Source: Actinomycetes bacterium (GTDB lineage: Bacteria; Actinomycetota; Actinomycetes; Actinomycetales; Cellulomonadaceae). Taken from it: a DNA stretch of 20,459 nt. The stretch covers positions 1-20,459 of the forward strand of contig JAEYNO010000403.1 of the NCBI GenBank assembly GCA_023412515.1, in the 5' to 3' direction. The notes below the pieces were generated by a model. The model worked only from the letters and a program-made list of their open reading frames with translations. It ran no database searches and had not been told where the DNA came from. Each line of letters starts with the position of its first letter. Position 1 is the first letter of the stretch. Below are positions 7,749 to 13,239 of the stretch, piece by piece. A program made the translations under genes and the position numbers.

Positions 7749-8347
7749 TCCGCGTCCTGCTCGCCGACGACGAGGAGCTGCTGCGCGGCGCCCTCACGGC
7801 GCTGCTGGGGCTCGAGCCGGACATCGAGGTCGTCGCCGACGTCGCGGACGGCGAGGCCGCGCTCGCCGAGGTCGTGGCCCTCGCGCCGGACGTCGCGCTG
7901 CTCGACCTCGAGATGCCCGGGCTCGACGGCATCGAGGTCGCGGACCGGCTGCGACGGCGCGTCGTCACGCCCGTCGTGATCGTGACGCGCCACGCGCGCC
8001 CCGGTGCGCTCAGGCGGGCCCTGGCCGCCGGCGTCCGCGGGTTCGTGCCCAAGTCGACGCCGGCCGCCGAGCTCGCGCGCATCATCCGGCTCGTCGCCGC
8101 CGGCCAGCGGTACGTCGACGCGCAGCTCGCGGCCGCGGCGCTCACCGAGGCGGAGAGCCCGCTCACGCCCCGCGAGGTCGACGTGCTGCGGCTGATCCGC
8201 GCGGGCCTGCCGTCCAAGAGGATCGCGCGCGAGCTGGGCCTCGCGCCCGGCACCGTGCGCAACCACACGTCGTCCGCGATCGCGAAGCTGCACGCGGACT
8301 CGGGGCACGCCGCGGCGGCCGTCGCGTGGGACCGGGGCTGGATCTAG
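7745..8347 (+). CDS. Response regulator, NarL/DesR family
   Basis: A 200-residue regulator: receiver domain (residues 1-120) with acidic pair D8-D9, phosphoacceptor D54 in ALLDLEMPG, T81 and K103, then a LuxR-type helix-turn-helix (LTPREVDVLRLI, RIARELGLAPGTVRNH, about 139-181). It is the partner of the kinase just upstream: GTG 7745 lies inside GTGA, which also holds the kinase stop. Likely targets are the divergent hydrolase genes and its own operon through the inverted repeat at 6470-6493. In the family such pairs usually control membrane-lipid or efflux genes; the target here is inferred only from position. Confidence 0.92.
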   Translation: MIRVLLADDEELLRGALTALLGLEPDIEVVADVADGEAALAEVVALAPDVALLDLEMPGLDGIEVADRLRRRVVTPVVIVTRHARPGALRRALAAGVRGFVPKSTPAAELARIIRLVAAGQRYVDAQLAAAALTEAESPLTPREVDVLRLIRAGLPSKRIARELGLAPGTVRNHTSSAIAKLHADSGHAAAAVAWDRGWI

Positions 8348-8412
8348 CCCCGCGGCCCGCGCCGCGGCGGCCGGGACGTCGCGGGTGCGGGTGCGGGTGC
8401 GACGATCACGTC

Positions 8413-9168
8413 ATGGAGCGCGCAGGCACGCATGACGTCACCGGGCAGACCCTGGACGGCGGCAACGTCAACGCCGTCGTGCGGGTCAGCGACACCGTGC
8501 GACGCACGGCCGGCCCGTGGACCCCGACCGTGCACGCGCTGCTCGCGTGGGTGCGGGCGCGCGGCGTCACGTGCCTGCCCGCGCCGCTCGGCGTGGACGA
8601 CGAGGGCCGCGAGGTCCTGGGCTGGGTGCCCGGCGACGTCGTCGGGTGGCCCGCACCGGCGTGGCTGTGGGACGTGCGCACGCGCGCGCAGGCGGGCGCG
8701 ATGCTGCGCGCCGTGCACGACGCGACGCTCGGGTTCGACCTCGCGGGAGCCGTGTGGCGCTCCCCCGCGCACACCCCCGCCGAGGTGATCTGCCTCAACG
8801 ACGTCGCGCCGTACAACATGGTGTTCGACGGCACGGGGCTGATCGGCCTGATCGACGTCGACATGGCCTCCCCCGGCCCGCGCGCGTGGGACCTGGCGTA
8901 CCTCGCGTACCGGGTGTGCGGCTGGTGCGAGGACGCGCCCGCCCCCGACGACGCGTCGCCCGCCGAGCGCCTCGCGGACCTCCTCTCCGCGTACGGGCCG
9001 GACGCCGCCCCGACCGCGGCGGACGTGCTGACGACGATGGTCGTGCGGCTGCACGACCTCGCGGACTGGACCGACGCGCACGCCCGCACCACCGGGCGCC
9101 CCGACCTGCACGAGCACGCCGCGATGTACCGGCGCGACGCGGAGCGGGTGGCGGCGGGTCGCGCGTGA
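8413..9168 (+). CDS. APH-family phosphotransferase-like protein with altered catalytic loop
   Basis: A 251-residue member of the aminoglycoside-phosphotransferase/kinase-like fold. The catalytic loop reads ICLNDVAPYNMVF (L128-N-D130...N135) and is followed by the metal-binding segment GLIGLIDVDMA (Asp148) and PGPRAWDLAYLAYR, all in family order. The family's HxD has Leu instead of His, while the catalytic Asp and the metal-binding Asn and Asp are kept. The N-terminal lobe is short and lacks a clear Gly-rich loop (GGNVNAVVRV may be its remnant). The protein may phosphorylate a small molecule or have become a binding protein; it should not be called a resistance gene. It starts 65 bp after the response regulator, following a GGGTGC triple repeat (8383-8400), and no strong ribosome site is seen. 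Confidence 0.75.
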   Translation: MERAGTHDVTGQTLDGGNVNAVVRVSDTVRRTAGPWTPTVHALLAWVRARGVTCLPAPLGVDDEGREVLGWVPGDVVGWPAPAWLWDVRTRAQAGAMLRAVHDATLGFDLAGAVWRSPAHTPAEVICLNDVAPYNMVFDGTGLIGLIDVDMASPGPRAWDLAYLAYRVCGWCEDAPAPDDASPAERLADLLSAYGPDAAPTAADVLTTMVVRLHDLADWTDAHARTTGRPDLHEHAAMYRRDAERVAAGRA

Positions 9169-9205
9169 CGCGCACCCGGGCGCGGGCGTCGGCCGGCGGG
9201 GCCCC

Positions 9206-9652
9206 GTGAGCGGCGTCTGGCAGGTCGCGCTCGGCGTGCTGGCCGGGCTGCTGGTCGCGTGGCTGGCGCTGCTCGTGGCGCTGCTGGTCGGCCGGCCCGG
9301 CGGCACCACGCTCACCGAGGCGCTGCGGCTCCTGCCCGACCTGTTGCGGCTCGTCGCGCGCCTGGCCCGGGACCGGACGCTGCCCCGGTCGGTCCGCGTC
9401 CGTCTGGGCCTGCTCGTCGCCTACCTGGCGTTCCCGCTCGACCTGATCCCCGACGTCGTGCCCGTCCTGGGCTACGCCGACGACGTCATCGTGGTGCTGT
9501 GGGTCCTGCGCAGCGTGCTGCGCGTGGCCGGTGAGGGGCCGATCCGCGCGCACTGGCCGGGGACGCCCGAGGGCTGCGAGGCGGTGCTCAGGGTCGTCCG
9601 GTCACGTCGACGTGGCGACGGGGAGAGCGCGCCGGCCGGCCCGCGCCCCTGA
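9206..9652 (+). CDS. DUF1232 (YkvA-like) membrane protein
   Basis: A 148-residue protein with an N-terminal membrane segment (residues 3-30), a basic amphipathic stretch (LLPDLLRLVARLARDR), and the DUF1232 signature YLAFPLDLIPDVVPVLGYADDVIVV at about 72-96. The function of this family is unknown. GTG 9206 is preceded by GGCGGGG. It lies 37 bp after the phosphotransferase gene and is probably the last gene of the run that begins with the kinase, ending at the strong hairpin 9671-9705. The C-terminal tail is polar and variable. Confidence 0.85.
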   Translation: MSGVWQVALGVLAGLLVAWLALLVALLVGRPGGTTLTEALRLLPDLLRLVARLARDRTLPRSVRVRLGLLVAYLAFPLDLIPDVVPVLGYADDVIVVLWVLRSVLRVAGEGPIRAHWPGTPEGCEAVLRVVRSRRRGDGESAPAGPRP

Positions 9653-9670
9653 CCCCCCGGGGCCGAACGC

Positions 9671-9705
9671 CGCGGCGGTGGCCCCCTGCGAGGACCACCG
9701 CCGCG
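9671..9705. terminator. Bidirectional terminator hairpin
   Basis: CGCGGCGGTGG (9671-9681) pairs perfectly with CCACCGCCGCG (9695-9705), an 11-bp stem with a 13-nt loop, exactly between two convergent genes. There is no T tract, as is common in actinomycetes. Confidence 0.7.
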
Positions 9706-9723
9706 TGCCGGTCGCGGGCCGGG

Positions 9724-10560
9724 CTACTGCACCGCCACGAAGGTGTCGTCCGACGCGATGTCCGGCGAGACGGCGAGGACGCCGGACTGCCAGCCCTCGG
9801 CGGGCACCTCGAGCAGCTTGTCCCCCGTCACGGTCCCGCCCCCGTAGACCGTCGAGAGCGAGTCGAACGGGTTCTCGGAGATGAACATCGTCGATCCGTC
9901 GAAGCCGTCGATCGTCGTGCCGTCCGCCGTGACGAACTTGACCGTCGCCCACGACGTGGCGCCCTGGGGGTCGTCACCGTTGTACGTGGCCGTCAGGTTG
10001 ACCGCGATCAGCGCCGAGCCCGGGGCGGCCGTCTGCCCCAGGGAGTCGGCCTCGACCGGGGTGACCGAGTTGATCGTCACCGTCCAGTCGCCGCCCGTGA
10101 CGGCGGAGCCGAGCGGGGCCGGGTTGTCGCGGGACGCCCCGAGCTCGGCGGGCGCCGCCTCGTCCGCGTCGTCGTCGGCGGCGGGAGCGGTGTCGTCCGC
10201 CGTCGCCGCCGGCGTCTCGACGGTGGTGCCGGTCGCCTCGTTCAGCGCGTCGTCGACCGCGTTGACGAACGCGACGTTGACGACGATGCCGACGACCACG
10301 GCGAGCGCCCCGAGGACGACGCCGGCGATGGCGAGGCCCTTCCCCGAGCCCGTCGTCCTGCTCTTGACCAGCCCCACGACCGCCAGGACCGCCCCCACGA
10401 CGCCCATGACGATGCCGACGACGTTGATGACCGGGATGAACGACCCGAGGAAGCCGAGCAGCGCGACCACGAAGCCGGCGGTCGCGAGGCCGTTCCCTGC
10501 CTTGGGGGCGACCGGCTGCGGGCTCGGCGGCGGCGGAGGCGGTGCGTAGGTCTCGGACAT
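9724..10560 (-). CDS. DUF4190/DUF4352-like membrane-anchored secreted protein
   Basis: A 278-residue protein in three parts. First comes a proline-rich cytoplasmic head (APPPPPPSPQPV). Next are two Gly/Ala/Val-rich membrane hairpins with the DUF4190 look (GNGLATAGFVVALLGFLG, GKGLAIAGVVLGALAVVVG, about residues 23-105). After an acidic Ala/Asp linker (about 120-145) comes an exported beta-rich domain (DNPAPLGSAVTGGDWTVTINSV..., AVNLTATYNGDD...) resembling DUF4352, a fold in many actinobacterial and firmicute surface proteins. Its role is unknown. ATG 10560 has AGGGGAG 6 nt upstream; the in-frame ATG at 10578 has no such site. The 177 bp upstream (10561-10737) shows no clear promoter. Confidence 0.75.
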   Translation of the reverse strand: MSETYAPPPPPPSPQPVAPKAGNGLATAGFVVALLGFLGSFIPVINVVGIVMGVVGAVLAVVGLVKSRTTGSGKGLAIAGVVLGALAVVVGIVVNVAFVNAVDDALNEATGTTVETPAATADDTAPAADDDADEAAPAELGASRDNPAPLGSAVTGGDWTVTINSVTPVEADSLGQTAAPGSALIAVNLTATYNGDDPQGATSWATVKFVTADGTTIDGFDGSTMFISENPFDSLSTVYGGGTVTGDKLLEVPAEGWQSGVLAVSPDIASDDTFVAVQ

Positions 10561-10737
10561 GAGGGCTCCCCTGTGCATGCTGGTGTCTGGTGGCCGGAGA
10601 GCTCGCTCCCCGCGTGAGCGCGGTCGTCGCCCGAGCGGGCGCGACGCCGTGCACCCGCTGGATCGGACGCCCGCGCGCCGAACGTGAGGGGTCCGAGGTC
10701 CGTGGGCTCCCCGGATGGACGGAAGACCGAGCAGTCG

Positions 10738-11139
10738 TCAGCGGGACCGACGCACGACGAGCGCGACGAGCTCCGGGCTGCAGCCCAGCGCGTCCGCGAT
10801 CGCGGAGTAGCTCCACCGCGCGGGGTCCTCGGCACGGAGCTGGAGCACGAGGCGGTCGCGCTCCAGGCGGTACCGCGCGGCGACCTCGTCCGCCTCGGCG
10901 GCCTTGCGGTGGAGCTCGCGCGCGCGGGCGGCCCGGGGGTCCGAGGTGCCCCGCCGTCCCGGGCGTCGAGGTGCGTCAGCAGGTGCGGGCCCGGGCGCGG
11001 ACCGGTCGGGAGCCGAGCCTGCGCCCGCGGACCGCGCGGGCGCCGATCGCGCAGACGCAGACGCCGACCGCGGGACGGCCCCCTGATCGGGGCCGCCCCC
11101 GGCCGGCGCGTCGGGCCCGTGCGAGCCCCTAGAGGCCAC
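10738..11139 (-). CDS. Small protein with C-terminal HTH-like segment, downstream of ro60
   Basis: A 133-residue protein. Residues 1-65 are low-complexity (Ser/Ala/Pro/Arg/Gly) and probably disordered. Residues 68-98 are a charged helix or coiled coil (ARARELHRKAAEADEVAARY, RLERDRLVLQLR). Residues 104-133 (DPARWSYSAIADALGCSPEL, VALVVRRSR) look like a small helix-turn-helix. I do not know a named family. GTG 11139 has GGAG 7 nt upstream and lies inside the end of the ro60 gene (11-nt overlap), so the two are translationally coupled. This suggests a DNA- or RNA-binding partner or regulator of the Ro60 system. The Arg/Ala-rich head could also just be a GC-driven extension; a shorter protein from an internal start is possible. 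Confidence 0.6.
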   Translation of the reverse strand: MASRGSHGPDAPAGGGPDQGAVPRSASASARSAPARSAGAGSAPDRSAPGPAPADAPRRPGRRGTSDPRAARARELHRKAAEADEVAARYRLERDRLVLQLRAEDPARWSYSAIADALGCSPELVALVVRRSR

Positions 11140-12724
11140 GCGCGAACTCCGTGACGAGCGAGGGCACCGCGGCGTCGAAGCCGACGACGTCGAGCATCCC
11201 CGCGTCCGACGGGTCGGCGATCGAGAAGCCCGTCGCCGTCATGCCGACGACCACGAGCCGCGCGTCGATCCCCGACCGCCGCCGGTACTCGGCGAGCGCC
11301 TGGTGCGGGTGGACCTTGCCGGCCCAGGTCTCGTTGTCCGTGTAGACCACGAACGTGTCGACCTCGGCACCCTGCTCGGTCGCCCACACCATCGGCAGCG
11401 CGCAGTCCGTGCCGGAGAACGGCATCGCGTCGACCACGCTCAGGGCGTCGTCGAGCCGCTGCCGCGGCGAGATCGCGAGCGGCCGCAGCGCGGTCCGGGT
11501 CCACCCGCCGCCCCCGGCCGTCGTGAAGCCGACGGCCGAGGCCGCCGGCTCGGTCGCGAGCTGCACCAGGGCCAGCGCGGCCGACGCCTCGCGCGCCGTG
11601 ATCGGCATGCCCGAGATCGACGCACCCATCGAGCCCGAGACGTCGACCGCGAGCAGCGTGCGCTTCCCGGAGGGCTCGACGGCACCGAAGGCCGCGTAGA
11701 ACGCGGCGTCGAGGGCGTCGGTCACCTTCCGGGTCGGCGTCCACTCACCGGCGCCACGGGCCGACCGCCCGGACGCGTACGTCCGCTGCGCCACGAGCAC
11801 GGTGACCGGGTGGACGCGCGCCGACCGCAGCCGGTCGGGGTCGACCAGCTGCGCGACGACCTCGTCGGTCCGGCCCCCGAGGTCCGGGAGCACGCCGAGC
11901 CGCGTGAGCCGGGGCAGCTGACGCATGAGCGCCGTCTGGGGCACGCCGACGTCGAGCAGCGCGTCCCAGACCGCCACCTCGCCCAGCGCGGCGTCGGGGA
12001 GCATCTCCCACGACAGCCGGTGCCGCCGGACCAGGTCGGCCCACGTCGCGGTGTCCGTGGCGGCCTGCGCCGCGACGAAGCCCTCGACGAGCGTGGGCGT
12101 CGCGTCGCCGACCGAGCGGCGGGCGATCCAGTCGAACGTCGCGCGCAGCTCCGGCGAGGCCGTCGTCGGGTGCGCGAGGCGCAGCAGGTCGCGGTGCGAC
12201 CAGCCCTCACGCCGGCGGTACTTGACCGCCTGGTACGCGAGGGCGTCGGCGTCCTTGGACGTGTACCAGCCACCGACGGCGCGGCGCAGACCCCGACCCC
12301 AGCCGCGGAACTGCTCCACGTAGCCCGCGAACAGGAACAGGTGCGTCCCGGTCCGGGCCACGGCCGGCAGTGCCGCGAGCGCGAGCGGTGCCGACTCCGG
12401 CACCGACGCGGCGTACGCGAGGGCGAACAGCGCGGGGTTCTGACGCGGCGCGGCGCCACGCACGGACACGTCGACGATGGTGCTGACCAGCGTCTCGGGG
12501 TCCTCGTGGGCCATCCGCCCGACGACCTCGGCGTTCTCCCGCGCCAGCTCGCGCGGCGCGGCGTAGTACGTGCCGCCGTCCACGCCGAGGGTCAGGAAGC
12601 GCCGCAGCCGGGCGACGTCGTCGAGCACGAACGCGTAGCCACCGGCGGCGTTCTGCTCCTGGCGGGTGTCGGCGCGCTCGCTCTGCGGCGTGCGCCGCAG
12701 CCCGAGCGTGCGCAGCACGTCCAT
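11129..12724 (-). CDS. rsr: Ro60 orthologue (Rsr), TROVE + vWA RNA-binding protein
   Basis: A 531-residue bacterial Ro60. The TROVE/HEAT ring has the family hallmarks RRFLTLGVDGGTYY (41-54), FRGWGRGLRRAVGGWY (139-154) and KYRRREGWSHRDLLRLAHP (168-186). The vWA domain has a complete MIDAS: D361-x-S363-x-S365 (AVDVSGSMG), T439 (FSGTDCALPM) and D463 (VVYTDNETWAGKVHP, a strongly conserved Ro60 segment). The family binds Y RNAs on its outer surface and the 3' ends of misfolded RNAs in its central hole; bacterial forms assist rRNA maturation and RNA decay with exoribonucleases such as PNPase. ATG 12724 has GAGAGGA 7 nt upstream; the longer frame to 12886 runs through the structured RNA and is rejected. 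Two Y-RNA candidates lie just upstream on the same strand, and a small HTH-like gene overlaps the 3' end. Confidence 0.93.
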   Translation of the reverse strand: MDVLRTLGLRRTPQSERADTRQEQNAAGGYAFVLDDVARLRRFLTLGVDGGTYYAAPRELARENAEVVGRMAHEDPETLVSTIVDVSVRGAAPRQNPALFALAYAASVPESAPLALAALPAVARTGTHLFLFAGYVEQFRGWGRGLRRAVGGWYTSKDADALAYQAVKYRRREGWSHRDLLRLAHPTTASPELRATFDWIARRSVGDATPTLVEGFVAAQAATDTATWADLVRRHRLSWEMLPDAALGEVAVWDALLDVGVPQTALMRQLPRLTRLGVLPDLGGRTDEVVAQLVDPDRLRSARVHPVTVLVAQRTYASGRSARGAGEWTPTRKVTDALDAAFYAAFGAVEPSGKRTLLAVDVSGSMGASISGMPITAREASAALALVQLATEPAASAVGFTTAGGGGWTRTALRPLAISPRQRLDDALSVVDAMPFSGTDCALPMVWATEQGAEVDTFVVYTDNETWAGKVHPHQALAEYRRRSGIDARLVVVGMTATGFSIADPSDAGMLDVVGFDAAVPSLVTEFARGL

Positions 12725-12745
12725 CGGTTGTTCCTCTCGGTAGGG

Positions 12746-12869
12746 CGTCGGGGCGGTGGCGGGCGTGGTGTGCGCACCGGTGGACCCCCGGCGAACCGGG
12801 GTGCCCTCCTCACGAGGGCGTCCGTTGGGAGAGAGAACCGATGCGCTCCGGCCCGCCACCGCCCCGACG
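12746..12869 (-). ncRNA. Candidate second Y RNA (three-way-junction type), 124 nt
   Basis: On the minus strand a perfect 19-bp terminal stem (arms 12869-12851 and 12764-12746) encloses a 4x7 internal loop (CGGA / ACACCAC). Next comes a 10-bp helix GCGCAUCGGU/ACCGGUGCGC, then a 13-nt pyrimidine-rich strand. A 4-bp helix GGAC/GUCC then closes a junction bearing two hairpins: GCCCUC-GUGAG-GAGGGC and CCCCGG-UUCG-CCGGGG. The 5' side GGGCCGGAGCGCAUCGGUU matches the same region of the neighbouring tRNA-like RNA at 15 of 19 positions, and the 3' side (CCGG...CACGCCC) matches too. This points to a common Ro-binding base with a different head. The structure ends 21 nt before the ro60 ATG, so it could also be, or double as, a 5'-UTR control element of ro60. 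Confidence 0.6.
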
Positions 12870-12875
12870 TGGGGT

Positions 12876-12891
12876 GGAGCAGACACGCTCC
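12876..12891 (-). other. Small hairpin between the two Y-RNA candidates
   Basis: GGAGC (12891-12887) and GCUCC (12880-12876) can pair around GUGUCU in the 25-nt spacer. It could mark 3'-end formation or processing of the upstream RNA. Only 5 bp, so weak. Confidence 0.25.
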
Positions 12892-12894
12892 GGG

Positions 12895-13032
12895 AAGGCT
12901 CGGGTGGGCGTGTGATGACGCCGGAGTCCTGCTCTACCGTCTGAGCTACGTCACCGAGGTGACGGCGGGACTCGAACCCGCGACCTGGCCAGTGACAGTG
13001 GTAACCGACGGTCGCCGGCCCACCCGAGTCTT
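12895..13032 (-). ncRNA. Y RNA with circularly permuted tRNA-like domain, about 138 nt
   Basis: The minus strand holds tRNA parts in permuted order. T arm: GCGGG-UUCGAGU-CCCGC. Acceptor stem: CGUCACC, 2-nt linker UC, GGUGACG. Then U8-A9-like UA, D arm GCUC-AGACGGUA-GAGC, and A26. All positions needed for the tRNA elbow are there (U8, A14, G15, G18-G19, A21, T-loop UUCRA). The place of the anticodon arm opens into GUCGG/CCGGC plus GAC/GUC (one bulged C), a 4x7 internal loop (CGGC / AUCACAC), and a terminal stem of 14 pairs with one A-C mismatch (AAGACUCGGGUGGGC with GCCCACCCGAGCCUU). This is the architecture expected for a bacterial Y RNA of the YrlA kind, and it lies beside a ro60 gene. GGCGACCG in the 5' strand is close to the Ro-site motif GNCGAAN(0-1)G that I recall for Y RNAs. 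There is no anticodon loop and no CCA end, so it is not a tRNA gene. Confidence 0.8.
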
Positions 13033-13046
13033 TCCCGTGTGCTGTT

Positions 13047-13062
13047 GTCGTCGACGACTGTA
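13047..13062 (-). promoter_or_regulatory. Possible -10 and palindrome upstream of the Y RNAs
   Basis: On the minus strand TACAGT (13062-13057), a TAnnnT -10, overlaps the 12-bp palindrome GTCGTCGACGAC (13058-13047). The first RNA would begin about 20 nt further on. No good -35 is seen, so this is a weak call. The rest of the 207-bp gap between the Y RNA and dnaB (13033-13239) holds only this and the hairpin at 13104-13119. Confidence 0.25.
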
Positions 13063-13103
13063 GGGGTCTACACAGCGGGGCCAGAAGGGATTATTCGACG
13101 GCT

Positions 13104-13119
13104 CCACCCGGCTGGGTGG
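13104..13119 (-). terminator. Hairpin after dnaB, possible terminator
   Basis: CCACCC-AGCC-GGGTGG on the minus strand, a 6-bp GC stem 120 bp after the dnaB stop. It is followed by a modestly AT-rich GAATAATCCC but no T tract. It would separate dnaB from the Y RNA/ro60 unit. Confidence 0.35.
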
Positions 13120-13239
13120 CCGTGGCGCGGCGCACCGAGCCCAGGCCGCCATGGGATGGCCGACGGCGCGCCGTTCGCTGCTCGGACCGACGCACCAGGG
13201 CGTGTCCACCGACGTCGCGGACCTCGGCCTCAGCGCCAC

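Noticed and set aside
8383..8400. Short tandem repeat (GGGTGC)3 before the phosphotransferase gene
   Set aside because: Three 6-bp units only; common in such GC-rich DNA.
12725..12886. N-terminal extension of ro60 by 54 residues
   Set aside because: It would translate the branched RNA; the Ro60 homology and the ribosome site both start at ATG 12724.
12901..13026. An ordinary tRNA gene on the minus strand (perfect T and D arms)
   Set aside because: The T arm precedes the D arm, there is no anticodon arm between them, and the acceptor strands are joined by 2 nt. It is a permuted tRNA-like domain of a Y RNA, not a decoding tRNA.
12946..13239. 97-residue minus-strand open frame
   Set aside because: It runs through the T arm of the structured RNA (the GSSPAV reading typical of tRNA arms) and has no protein-like composition.
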